A DNA stretch of 64,000 nt from positions 39,545 through 103,544 of the forward strand of contig DESS01000156.1 of NCBI GenBank assembly GCA_002361335.1. Reading direction: 5' to 3'. This document shows, in pieces, positions 17,837-29,600 of this stretch. The translations under genes were made by a program, and so were the position numbers. The first letter of the stretch is position 1. The number at the start of each line of letters is the position of its first letter. The stretch comes from Richelia sp. UBA3308 (GTDB lineage Bacteria > Cyanobacteriota > Cyanobacteriia > Cyanobacteriales > Nostocaceae). The notes beneath the pieces were generated by a model that was given only the letters and a program-made list of their open reading frames with translations, was not told the origin of the DNA and searched no databases.

Positions 17837-19225
17837 ATGCTTAATCAAAAAATCGTTCTCCTAGATGGCAGAGGCTTAAGCGATGAAGACCTTTCTCCTA
17901 TATTAGATATTCTCATCAATGAACTGCACAAAAATGGCGCAAAGGTGCAGCTTTTTCCATTGAGAGAAATTAAGATGGGTTCATGTATCGGTTGCTTTGG
18001 CTGCTGGCTAAAAACACCGGGAATTTGTCTGGAACCCGATGCGGGACGTGACATAGCTCAGGCAGTCGTCCAAAGTGATATGACCATCCTATTTTCCCCC
18101 GTTACCTTTGGGGGCTATTCATCGGAAATTAAGAAAGCTCAAGACCGCTGGCTACCCTTAATTATGCCTGATTTTGGCATATACCACGGTGAAGTTCATC
18201 ACCGACCTCGGTATTCAAAATATCCACGATTGGTCGGCATTGGCATCCAGCGTCAGCCGAATAACGAGGAAGCGAACCTATTCAAGGTGCTGGTTGGGCG
18301 AAACGCCCTCAACTTTCATTCCCCTACTTATGCAGCAGACGTTGTATTAAGCACAGATACCCCCGACAAGTTGCATCAGGAAATTCAAAGGGTGCTGGTT
18401 CGGAATGACACTTTTCCTCTAAGTGAAGTGGTCACATCGCTGATGCCAACCACAAAGACAGCTATTATCAGTACTTCAACAGCAGATGCCTCACGTAGGG
18501 CATTATTGCTCGTTGGTAGCCCAAAAGTTAAATCCCCTAGCACCTCCGCTGTCTTGGGAAGATATGTGTTGAACCAACTAAAACAAGAGGGGTGGGAGAC
18601 CGAATCGTTGATACTCAGGGGACATCTTCTACAGGGCAAGGGGCAACACGAATTTCTCGCGGCTGTTGACCGAGCCAATCTGATACTATTTGTTTTTCCA
18701 CTCTATATAGATTCACTGCCATTCCTGATGATGAAGTCGCTTGAAGTGATGGCTGAGCATATCTGTGCCCAACATCAGGAATATCCAAAGCGGCTTTTTG
18801 CTATCTCTAACAATGGATTTCCCGAAGCCCATCACAATGCGCTGGCGTTAGCTATCTGTCAACATTTTGCCGTTGATACCGGCATGATTTGGTCGGGGGG
18901 ACTGGCTATGGGCGCTGGAGAAGCTTTATCTGGAGGTCTACCTATTGAAGGAACTCAGCTTGCGGGGCGACTACCTGTGAAGCATATTATTCAGGCACTT
19001 GATATCACGAGTACTGCACTAGCGAATGGTCAAATTGTTCCACCCGAAGCTGCCAAACTGATGGCAAAAACACCTATTCCCTTGATGCCCTTTAGACTAT
19101 GGCGATGGCTGTTTATAGAAATGGGCAAACAGCACTGGCGGAAACGGGCTGTTGAAAATCAGGTTAATGAGGAAGAACTGTTTGCCCAGCCTTACGCAAA
19201 AGTTGGCAGTGCAAATGCTAAATAA
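17837..19225 (+). CDS. Two-domain flavodoxin-like/NAD(P)H-dependent FMN reductase
   Basis: A 462-residue protein with two successive flavodoxin-like folds (about 5-175 and 218-400). The first carries the CIGCFGCW cysteine cluster near 54-61, typical of the NAD(P)H-dependent FMN reductase/multimeric flavodoxin family, followed by a SPVTFGGYSSEIK loop for FMN phosphate contact. The second begins LLVGSPKVKSPSTS and has VFPLYIDSLP in the equivalent place. A duplicated, fused flavodoxin pair in one chain is uncommon. It probably reduces quinones, nitro compounds or iron with NAD(P)H. It has a tandem CTCA promoter upstream and a MITE-like repeat directly downstream. Confidence 0.8.
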   Translation: MLNQKIVLLDGRGLSDEDLSPILDILINELHKNGAKVQLFPLREIKMGSCIGCFGCWLKTPGICLEPDAGRDIAQAVVQSDMTILFSPVTFGGYSSEIKKAQDRWLPLIMPDFGIYHGEVHHRPRYSKYPRLVGIGIQRQPNNEEANLFKVLVGRNALNFHSPTYAADVVLSTDTPDKLHQEIQRVLVRNDTFPLSEVVTSLMPTTKTAIISTSTADASRRALLLVGSPKVKSPSTSAVLGRYVLNQLKQEGWETESLILRGHLLQGKGQHEFLAAVDRANLILFVFPLYIDSLPFLMMKSLEVMAEHICAQHQEYPKRLFAISNNGFPEAHHNALALAICQHFAVDTGMIWSGGLAMGAGEALSGGLPIEGTQLAGRLPVKHIIQALDITSTALANGQIVPPEAAKLMAKTPIPLMPFRLWRWLFIEMGKQHWRKRAVENQVNEEELFAQPYAKVGSANAK

Positions 19226-19229
19226 TATG

Positions 19230-19467
19230 ATGTCCGGTTAAACAGTTGTCATTACGTTAGCGAAGCTCCTCTGCAAGAGGCACGCAGCCTTCTTCGGAGT
19301 GAAGTATATGTCCTAAGTCCCTTCGGGACGACCTTCGGTACGGACACGCTGAGCCGCACTTCGTGAACGCGTTCAGCTTGCTGACCCGTTAGGGTAACGC
19401 AAAGTACTGTGATTGCTTCGCTTCACTTTCGCTCGCAATGACATATCGTAACCAATTTACCGGACAT
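19230..19467. repeat. MITE-like element with ATGTCCGGT ends
   Basis: A 238-bp non-coding, GC-richer block bounded by ATGTCCGGT and its inverse ACCGGACAT. The similarity continues inward to a TGTCATT/AATGACA pair. A possible 3-bp target duplication (TGA) flanks TGTCCGG...CCGGACA. Internal short palindromes (TTCGGGA, CTTCGCTTC) resemble cyanobacterial REP-type sequences. It lies between the reductase and reductoisomerase-like genes. Confidence 0.6.
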
Positions 19468-19528
19468 GATATAACATCTTTTCAAGTGAGGTCGGAAGGT
19501 AAGCATACCCTCCAAAAGTAACTAACTA

Positions 19529-20497
19529 TCAAGCGCGAGCTATCTCAAATTTGTCAGGTTGATGTGGCTTGATATAGCTATTTAGCTGATTAATCGCCGG
19601 TGTCGCAATCGAAGTTTGGCGAACTAATACTTGGAAGTCATCGGCGAGTTGTTGCATTTCATCACGGGCGGCAATGGCATGGTGAACTGCTACAATCTCG
19701 AAATGTTTGGTCTTTACCCAACGCTTCAACAGTGCGACGACAATCGGCTCCGGTAGCCACTCCCAAAGCTTGAGTTTGGCGGGGGTAATAGGGATACCAA
19801 TTGCTCGTAATACCTGGAATCCTTCACCCATAGCGTGAACCATGAGATGCAACGCTTCGGATATCTGCGCCAATTGGTAGTTGTCGCCTCCTGCCATATA
19901 GATAGCATTGGCGATTGGACTAATTAATGCCACGTGGGTTTTTTGCCAAGCATCTATATTACGACTGATAGTAACTGGAAAGCCTGCTTGTTTGAAGGTA
20001 CTGAAAATTTCCTTGAGTCGGGGTGTAATCCGTCCATCCGGCTCACCCAATATGGTAGGTTGAACCCGACTCGAACCCAGAATATAGCTGACGATGCGCC
20101 CCTCTAACGCCCCACCTGCACTAGGAAATCCCAGCAAGAGGCGCTTTTGACCTACAGCTTGCATCCAATCATCATAGCCAGAGGGATTGTTGACCATAAA
20201 TAGCACATTAGGGGTGCCTTTATTGGCTGACAAAATTGGCAATATTGCACTAACCTGATTCTTACGCATTGCCACGATAATTAAATCGTAAGCATCTTCT
20301 GGGGACAATTCCTCTACTACCTTGACGCGAGTAGTCGTTTGTTCGTTAGTTAACTCATGTTCTAAAACAATGCCATACTCTTTGATATCTTTTAGGCGCT
20401 TTCCTCTGGCAAGAATAGAAACATCATTACCCGCGTCTTGTAATCGTGCAGCATACAAACTGCCGATAACTCCAGCACCGTAAAATAAAATTTTCAT
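19529..20497 (-). CDS. Ketopantoate reductase (ApbA/PanE) family protein
   Basis: About 322 residues from ATG at 20495-20497, chosen because AGGAAGAA precedes it and MKILFYGAGVIGS is the usual family N-terminus. An in-frame ATG 12 codons earlier lies in a dispersed repeat. The N-terminal Rossmann domain has GAGVIGSLYA for NADP and an ILARG segment. The C-terminal helical domain carries the DAWQKTHVALISP region with the conserved Lys. Family members reduce 2-dehydropantoate to pantoate, but many paralogues act on other 2-oxoacids. The isolated setting next to a flavin reductase argues for caution. Confidence 0.8.
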   Translation of the reverse strand: MKILFYGAGVIGSLYAARLQDAGNDVSILARGKRLKDIKEYGIVLEHELTNEQTTTRVKVVEELSPEDAYDLIIVAMRKNQVSAILPILSANKGTPNVLFMVNNPSGYDDWMQAVGQKRLLLGFPSAGGALEGRIVSYILGSSRVQPTILGEPDGRITPRLKEIFSTFKQAGFPVTISRNIDAWQKTHVALISPIANAIYMAGGDNYQLAQISEALHLMVHAMGEGFQVLRAIGIPITPAKLKLWEWLPEPIVVALLKRWVKTKHFEIVAVHHAIAARDEMQQLADDFQVLVRQTSIATPAINQLNSYIKPHQPDKFEIARA

Positions 20498-20517
20498 GGC
20501 TTCTTCCTGATTTGTAA

Positions 20518-20543
20518 GTTGGGCATGGGGCATTGGGCATGGG
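20518..20543. repeat. GGGCATGGGGCATT dispersed short repeat, second copy
   Basis: It matches the tract at 15491-15524 including its flanks, with one GGGCAT unit fewer. Confidence 0.6.
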
Positions 20544-20620
20544 AAAATAAATTGTGGAATTTGGCAAATACATACAATAAAGTTAAGTGGACAATAAATG
20601 CCAAACTCCGAATTTTCTTC

Positions 20621-23600
20621 TTACTTCAAGACATATCTGACGATTAACCAAAGTTGATCAATTTCTGTTTCCCTATCTTTAATCTTTAACTCCCAGCCAT
20701 TCATCGGCAAATTATTATCTTTGATGACAAAAGATTTCATTGTTTCTCCTACTGGTGTTCCATCAGCAAAAGCAACTTCGTCTGTAGCTTGTTTCAACAT
20801 CAATTTAGAAGCTGAAATTGCTGCATTAGTAAACAAATACACATCGGTCGCCTGAGTTTTTTCTGGTTTCCGTCCTCTGGTAAAAATGGGTAGTCGCTCA
20901 TGCAAATTGTTCAGTATTAATACTCGTTCAGTGCTGTCAGTAGCTGATTGCATAGCTTGATGCCACTCGCTAGCAAAATCGTGTTTCAAGTCGAAAGCTG
21001 CAAATAGTCCCTCTTGACGGCTAAGTTCTTCAACGCTCTTGATATACCCTTGCACGGACTCGGCAGCAGGTTCCTTGAGTTTGTCTCCACCTTCCAAGGC
21101 TGTATAACGTATATGCAGAAGTACATCTGAAATAGTATCGTAGTCAAATTGCCGGAATTTTTCTGGTAGTTCAAGCTGCCATTTACTGATAACTCCTGCT
21201 CCCTCAAAGGGGATATACCGCTCCGAGTTGAAGTTAAGTTCAAATACACCACTGTCATTTTGACCTGAGCTAACTGCAATTGAGGTTATCGGTACATTAA
21301 CCGTGCTGAAGCGTTCGTCAGTTTCATCAATTTTTTCAGCATAGGAGTTTTTGTCCTTGGCGATCGCACTTGTCCGAAACTTGTGTTCTAATAGTCGCAG
21401 CGTGCAATTGAGGCTGGTGTAAGGTCCAACAACGCAGGGAACTGTAAGGGCTACGGATTTAATGCGTCGCATATAATGACCAGGATGATCCATGTCGAAT
21501 AGTACTTCCGGTAATGCAAACTCGCACTTTCCAGTTTCTTTGAGTTGAATCAGCGCTAGGGGATTAATTTGACGCAGTGAAACGTGTTTTGTGACCTCGT
21601 AATCATAGCCACGTTTTTCTTGGTAGGCAGCTTCAAGTTGTTTTAGACCGATGTATAACCGCTCACCAGCTAGTAATCCGTCGTGGGTAGCATCCCAGTA
21701 ACCAAATTGGATGAAGTTGGAAATTGTTAATCCCCGCTCGAAACGGAAAACTTTTTCAGCTTTCTTCGCCAGATCGTAAGCTAGGGTATAAGCTTGGTAG
21801 TACAATGTCCGAATCTGCCCTTCCATCCAGGTGTAGAGTTCTTCGTTTGTGTATTTGCTACGCAAAAATTCTTCTACTTCTTGGGCATTGTTAATATTTT
21901 GTTGTTGGTTGGTGAATTCACTATTAGCGATATTGATGCGGATTTTCTGGGTCAATATCTGTTTGTCAATGTTTTTGATTTCGTACCCGGCAATGTTGGC
22001 TTGTTGTACGCGGTCTTGCAACTGGCGTAGGAAACCGCCTTTACGAGAGGCATTGGAAGATTGATAGCTCAATTCACTTGCTTCAATTTGCATATATTTG
22101 GCAATAGCTTGAGCTGCATTGCCAAGCATAGTTCCTCCTATAGCCACACCAATACCAACACCCAAAGGCTGCGCTTTAGCATCTACAATTGGAAGGATAT
22201 GAAGAGTACTTGCTAAGGTTTCTATTCTTCCTATGTTCTTTTGTTTATTTTTTGCCTCAGTCGCTTTCTCCAATTCCTCTTTTTCTATCGGGTCTAGTTT
22301 CAGCCCACTTTCGTCAACTGGTTGTTCAATTTGGTTAGCGAGTTCGCCAAAATCAGTATTACCATCTGGCACCGTACCTAAATCCTCACCGATGAGTTGC
22401 AGGTAGTGCTGTAAGCGGTATACTGGACTCTTTCGGTTTTGTTGTAAGGCATTTAAAGACTTTTCTGCTTCCTCTAGCTGCTGCTCTTTCACTTTCATCA
22501 GCAGGTTATGCATGGTGATTTCGTGTTTAACACGCAGTTGGGATAACGCTTCTGCATCTTTTTTCTCTTTGGCTGATAAGAAAGCGTTACCCATTGATTT
22601 GAGTTCTGCACATACTTCTAAGGCTTTTTGCAGCAGGTAATAGAAGCGGTAATTTGGTGCGGGAGTATTCAAATCATTCAGCACGTTTGCCAAACTAAGT
22701 CCTTGAGCAGCAGCTTGTACCAATAATGCTGGATCTATGGGTGGCTCAAACAGTGGGAGTTTGCGGAATACTCCTTCAATGTTTTGACAGTGACGAATTT
22801 TGAATAAGCGGTCATCGATAGTATCCCGCAAGCCTCGCAATTTGGGATTATCGGGAATACAGAAGTACAAGGAAGTGGCAAAACCAAAGATATTAGCCAG
22901 CCCTACAACACCGTTGCTTACACCAATTGGGAATGGGGTTTGATTACTAAAAGGAAACGCCAATTCTAATTCAACCATTGCGTTACCAAAAGCGTCCCAT
23001 TTATCCAACAGTGACCTGTAAGTTTGGGGTTGAGTTTTGCCCCGCTTGGGAATTTTGTGTCCTCTCGGTCCGTAAATATGAGCTGCTAGTACGTAAAGTT
23101 GTGTAGCTTGATTGAGGGTTTCGATGGTATCCTGCCGGAATAAATAGTCACCCCAAGCAATTAGAATTTCTATGTATTTCATCACCACCCACTTCATGTA
23201 AGCAACGGGACGCGATCGCGCTATTACATGAGGTTGAAATGGTTTATCTCGCCATTTGTTAATTTGCTGATTTGGGGTATTATCAGGGGTGTTAGGCTGT
23301 AATCCTATAAATAATTTTTCCAGCACATTCTTAGCATCAACGACCTTAAATGGTGGAAATTGCCAAAAACGCTCCTTTCCGTCACCTTCTGCTAATGGGT
23401 TGAAAACGTAGTGGCACATCTTCAACGCCTGCTCAAATTGCTGTGATTTCAACAAGCGGTCTACTAGCAGCATCGGTGCGTGGAAGGCTGCCTCCCAGTT
23501 GTAGAGGGAGTAAGACCGTTTCAATTCATGGTAACTGTCTTTATATACTCCATAGGCATCGTCAAGATCATTTACATTGTTGTTGTAGTAATCAAATAAG

Positions 23601-26600
23601 TCATTAAGGTTGCCAGTCGTCAGTTTGCCTAACAGTTCGTCGGCGAAGGGGTGGTAAAAATTCAACTTCGTTTCGGTCAGCTTTTTTTGGTAATAAATCT
23701 CTACAAGCGTTTTTTGATCGTCGAAATAAGGCTCTTCGGTGGATAACAATAGTTCGCCAGCACCTTGAGCTTGTAATGAGTGAATCTGAGGAGGTGTATC
23801 TTTTGTATAATGAAAATCAAAATCAACCGTATGTGTGCCTTTTTTGTCACCTTTAATAATTTGACTACCTGCAAAATGAAAAGCATCATTCAATAACTTA
23901 TCTTTGCTATCACAAATATCAATGACAATTTCCGATGGATTAGTCACAAGTCTGGGAATAAATTCATAAGAACTTACATCTGGTAAGGCATTTGAAGACG
24001 TAGGAATATCGTAGATAGCTTCAGCCGAAAGTTGTTTCTGCGTCCATTTGCTATTTCGGTACTCACTCCAGCCCATCTTAATTTCCCAGCCCTCAATTGG
24101 TTTACTAACTGGTATTTCCTCATTGGGATCAATTGTGTCTGGTACCATCACTGGAACTGTCTTCTTAGTGAACTGTGGGAAGAAAATCAACAAACGCTGA
24201 TTCCAAACAACTGGAATTAAGTACGTTCCATTCTTCTCAATAGTCCCATTATCTTTATTTTCTTCATCATAACTGGGAATATCAACTTGCACTTTTTCCC
24301 ATGGATACCAGTTTTTCTCCCCTATATGAAAATAACGGTAGTAGAAAAAGTATGGTGCATTACGAGTTCGGGCAAAGATATGCAGTTTGATGTATACAGG
24401 ATTGTTGTCAAATACTGGCTTCCCGTCTTTATCGATTTCCTGCTCTACAAATAGTCCCACTACCTTCAAGTTTGCCACCTCATCTACTTTGAATAGGTAG
24501 CTTTTCAGCGCATCTTGAACGGTTTGCGTATTGATGTCCTTTTGCAATAATTCCGATTCCAGTTCTTTATAGAACGGACTTTTATCATCCCGAAGTTCGG
24601 GTTCGATCCAGTTTTCGGGATACAGGAATACTTTACGGTTGGCTTCCCAAACCCGATACCGTTGCATCCACTCCCAGCGATCGCGATCAAGTACATCGTT
24701 CTTCACGCCATCTTTTTCTTCTAACCCCAGAAAACACCGTTGAATAAACAACTGAATGCTGGAAATTGCCTGCTTGATGCGGGAAGTTTCCATGCAAGCG
24801 TCCATTTGCACGTCAATCAGGAAAAACTCAAATAAGCTATCAGCATCTACAACTTCCCACTCTCGTAGAACATCTTGCACCAGCAAATAATCAATTAAAG
24901 CTTGTTTTTGATTATTGCGTAACTCATCGTTTAATGGTTTAACTACTTGTTCCCAGTCTTCTTGGTCGAATCTTGCTCGAATTGCTTTGCGGATATCTTC
25001 AGCGATTTGGTGACATACCCAGAATTTAGATGTCGGTTTTGCCCACTCGAATAATTTGTCAATATCGATGGCGATTTTGTCAGCTACTACTAATGCCTGT
25101 TGTAACTTGATTAAGTTTACTTCGTTGCGAAAAGCATCTAGGCGTTTTAGGTCAAAATGTTCGACTTTGACGAGTTTTTCGATATTTTCTTGTTTCCAAA
25201 GGGTTACATCAGCAATTTTCTCCACCAGTTTGGTTGTATCGTCAGCTTTGGTAGCCCATTCAAATAAATCTAGTAAATTAGTTTCGGTTTTGGGTAAGCT
25301 TTTACGGAGAGTAGTATATGCCTGTAGTCGCAACCAATGTTGTAGTGTAATTGCGTTGAGGTTAAATTGGTCGAAATCCGAAGCGTGGGTTTGCCAGTAA
25401 GTCAGTTCATCAACACTTAAATTAAAGCCATTGATTAACAAAGCAACTTTAGATAGTTTTTTAAACACCTCATCTACTTCTGAACCTTGGGAGTAATCGG
25501 GTAGTAATGCGGAAGTTGGAATAGGTGCTTTAGTAATGCTTACTGTTTTCCACTGAATATATTGAGGCTGCTGTCCACTTACTTCTAGTGAGTATAATTT
25601 TCCACTTTTTAACTTCTTCGCAGTTGGATCGGTTGACCAAACGTTAGAAGGGTCTTCTTGCTGGTATTCAAACCGAATTTCCTCACCGTCTAGAATCAGA
25701 GGTGACGGTTGAGTTTCGCTTTTAGCAACAAATGCATAGGCTTCGTCTGTTGGTGGAATTAAGTAACCTTTCCAGTTGTTACTGCTTCCTGCTGATTGTG
25801 CTTTGATGTTTTCTAATATACTGATGGCTGATTGATTCGCTGTTCCCACCTCTAGTAAATTTGATAACAGTGCTTCCGTAACATCCGTCGGCAAACTCAT
25901 TGACCCTGCAACAGTATCGACAATCAACCGATGTGCCAAATACTCTCTTAAAAATGGGAGGAAATACTGGAGAAAGTAGAACCGTTTTTCGAGAGGTGTA
26001 TCACCGTCAGGTGGAAGAACATCACCCGCAAGTAATTTTTCTTTTACCTCGGTGGGGTTGTGGAAAATGCCGAACAGTACGTCATTAAAGATATTTTGGG
26101 GCTGTTTGCTAACGCGGTCAATCGCCTCTTTCCATTTTGGATTAGTAGAAAGTGCTTTAGCCTGGATTTTTTCTTCCTCGGTAAGAATACCTGTAACTTG
26201 GAGTCCCGCGCTGGGTGGAGTTGCATCTTTCTGGTTACTGTATTTGAGTTTATTCGCTAAGGTCTTTTGTGACTCTGGAATATTAATTGTGAGATTCAAA
26301 GGAGCATTCGTGGCGTAAACTTTTGTTCCTTCAAGTAAGCTGATAATTTGCTCTACTACTGCTGGTTCAAAAAATAACCCAGTTTTAGCACGGACTAATT
26401 CCGCTGTAGCTTCTTCCTTATTCTCCTCAATTATGTCTGGATGGTTGCTGTCAATGGCATTCAAGCCATCATAAAGCGTTTTGGTAATTTGCAGGATAGT
26501 TTTCTTGGCTGGTGCAAGTGGACGCAGTTTGTCGTCACTATTTTGAATAATGTAGTTAAGTTGGCGAAAATTAAAGCCCGCATCCTCCATTTTTCCCCAG

Positions 26601-29600
26601 GTTTCCAGTAGCGATAATGTGTCCCAGGCTTTGGGGAACGGGTTGCCAAATAATTCAATTGCATCGGGCAACTCTGCTATTTTGATATGTAGGATTTTAG
26701 CGAGCAAACTATGGCGATATAGTACCGACAAGTTTGGTATTGTCAGGACATCGGGTATTTCGCAAAAAGCCCTTAGCGCTGTGATATCATCAGCTTTCAG
26801 CTTGAGTGCAGCCATCAATACTGGTAAATGGTCGGTGATTTTGGCTGATTGCGTGAGATAATTACCATCCGCATCTGCTTTAAATACCTTGTCAATTCCT
26901 AGCAGGTTATGGGTTAAAAATAAGCGCGAATAAAGCGATTTTTCGCCAACGGTGCTGATGTTAGCCCAGAAAGTCAGCAGTTTTGCTAGTGGTAATCCGG
27001 TTTGGTCGAGTAATTTGCGGACAGCTACCAACTGATGTAGTAGCTCAGGGGTAATTTCGTAAGTGACTTCGGGTATGTCGGGACAATTCCAATTATCTTG
27101 GGTTTGGTCGTCGCAGCCGCCATCATCCCCACTGTGGTTTATGCTGCTACAATCATCAGTGAAAACATCGAAACCAACGTAATCGCAATTATCGGGATTT
27201 TGTGGTGTTTCCCCATTAGTTTCTGTGGAGTCAGGAGAAAGCCCAACTAATGCTTTATCAGTTTCATCAATCGTCCAGCCCATTTTACGCCAGAGTCGGA
27301 TAAAACGATGAATGCGATCGTACTCTTCAACTGTTAGTTCTCTTCCGTCGAGGTGTGTTAATCGGACTTTATCGAGGTCACAGGTATCTGGAGTAGGAAT
27401 ATAGCCTACTGGGTCAGGAAACTCTCTTGCTTCTTCATCTCCTCTGTATGCTTCCCTGTAAGATTGAATCATCAGAGATTCATTTTCTTGTTGGTTTCTT
27501 TCTATTTGGAGTTGCCGACTACTTTTCTGTGAAATTTCTCCAGAATCCAGTACTATTAATTTACCTATTCTTTCAAAGTAACAATATACCCACCTCCGTA
27601 AATCTTTTGTTTCCAAACACCAATTGAGTTTTTGTTGCTGACACGGATCGGGGTGCAGCATGGCATCAAGCAAGGGGACAAATGGCTGAAATGTTTCTAG
27701 AAATTGAATCAGTTTGGCGAATCTGACTTTGGGATCGGTGCTGCTTGTATCCACCAGCTTTTGCAGGGAGCTATATATGAAGCGAATACTCTCTAATATA
27801 GTTTGGGCTTTGCCTTGAGGATAATTAGGATTAATAAACTGGGTTTTTAATAATTCAACTAAATCAACATACTCAATACCTGTACGTGGTAAAAATTGCT
27901 CTTTTACGAATGTTAGACCCAGTTTCTCGGTTTCATCCGTATGGAGCATTTCATCTTTGGTTTCATAGCCATAGTATTCATGTACATGCTTGACACGGAT
28001 ATTATGTTCATATGATTTTCCTTTTATGTGTTTCCCTTTGAGCGTAATATCAAAATAGCGCTTAGACCAAAATGCTTCTTTGGTGAGGATAATGTATTCC
28101 TCCTGAGTCATTCCCAGAAATTCGGCATCCACAGCCCGATTTTGGGTTTCGATATGCAAATTTTGCAATTGTGCTTGCTCATCTTGCTTAAGCACAACAT
28201 TTTCACAGGTTTCGCTAGCTGTGCGGAAGGTATCTAAAAGTTCATGGCGGCTTGTACCCAAGTAATCGAGAAAAATCCGAGTCGCATCAATGGGTTGGTG
28301 GTACGGTAGGGTGAACGGGTAAACTGCATTTTTGAGCAGGCAGTATGCTTGGTAATTGGTGTGTTGGGGTTGTGCGAGTAATTCGCTAGTGGTTTCGTCT
28401 TCGACGTTGAATGTTTCTAGTCTTGCTTGTTTTGGTTCATTATTATCGTCTTCATACTCATCTAAATGGACAACAAAACTTTCCATCACTTCGTTGACCA
28501 AATCTACATAGGGTAAAACGGTGAAAGTGTTTTCGCAGGTTAATTCTAAGCAACCTAAATCTGGTCGGCGGCGGAATAGTTTTTCTAATGGTGTATTTTT
28601 TATCCCCGGATGAATGTTAGGTTTCTCTTGGGATGGATTGGTTGGATCTTTGGGGTCTAGGTTATTATTTCGTAGATATTGCAGTAGTTCCACAAAATAC
28701 GAAGCAGGACTATACACAGAAGTACATTCCTCGCACTCGCAGTAGTCCATACCGCCGAATAATTCTTCTAGATTAAGCGGGACTGCTTGTTTATCAGCAG
28801 CTACCTGCATACTACGTACACGGATTTCTGAGGGTTGCGAACCGTCAATAATCGCTAGTCCCGTTCCCCGCACGGCTTCTCGCATTGTTACCAGGGCTTG
28901 TTCGATGCGGATGCGGTTATTAAGGGCATTGGTGTAAACTTGTCGAGCAGTTTCTTCTCCTAAAGTGTTACCGTAAGTCTTTAAGAAAGTTGATTCTGGT
29001 ATTTCGGTAACATTAAATGCTGAAAGCAGGTTAGCATTCTTTAATACTGGCACTGCTTCAGGAATAGGACTAATTGCCTGTAACCTTTGGAGAGTTTTTA
29101 GTTCTTTAATAACTTCTTCCCGTTGTTCATCAGCAATATTACTTAGGGCTTCTTCCTTCTTTAGCGCAGTATAAAGTGAAGTGGTGCGAATATTAAAATC
29201 GGGTTGATTTGCCAGAAAATTTACCACCCCAGCACGAACATTTGTATCGGCAATAGGAACCTCTTCTTCCTGCACCATTCTTTGTAAAACGGCAGTAGGT
29301 TCAACTGTAAATAGCTTGTATTGCAAAGCTACAGCGAATTTTCGTTTCTTTTCCTCATCATCATCGGTTTCTTGGCTAATTGTCTGTGGCACAGATTGGG
29401 GATCGACAATCTCAGTTAACCTGGCAACATTAAAATTGAGAGCCATATCCCTGAGATTATTTATTTCCGGACGCTCAGAAATTGTTCTAACTATCGGTTC
29501 GTTATCTTCCGATAAATCTGCCAGGGAATACGCCAAGTTCACTCTTGGTAAAAGTTTTGATGCTTTTTGTTTTTGTTCTTCAGATTCCGATAATTTTTTT

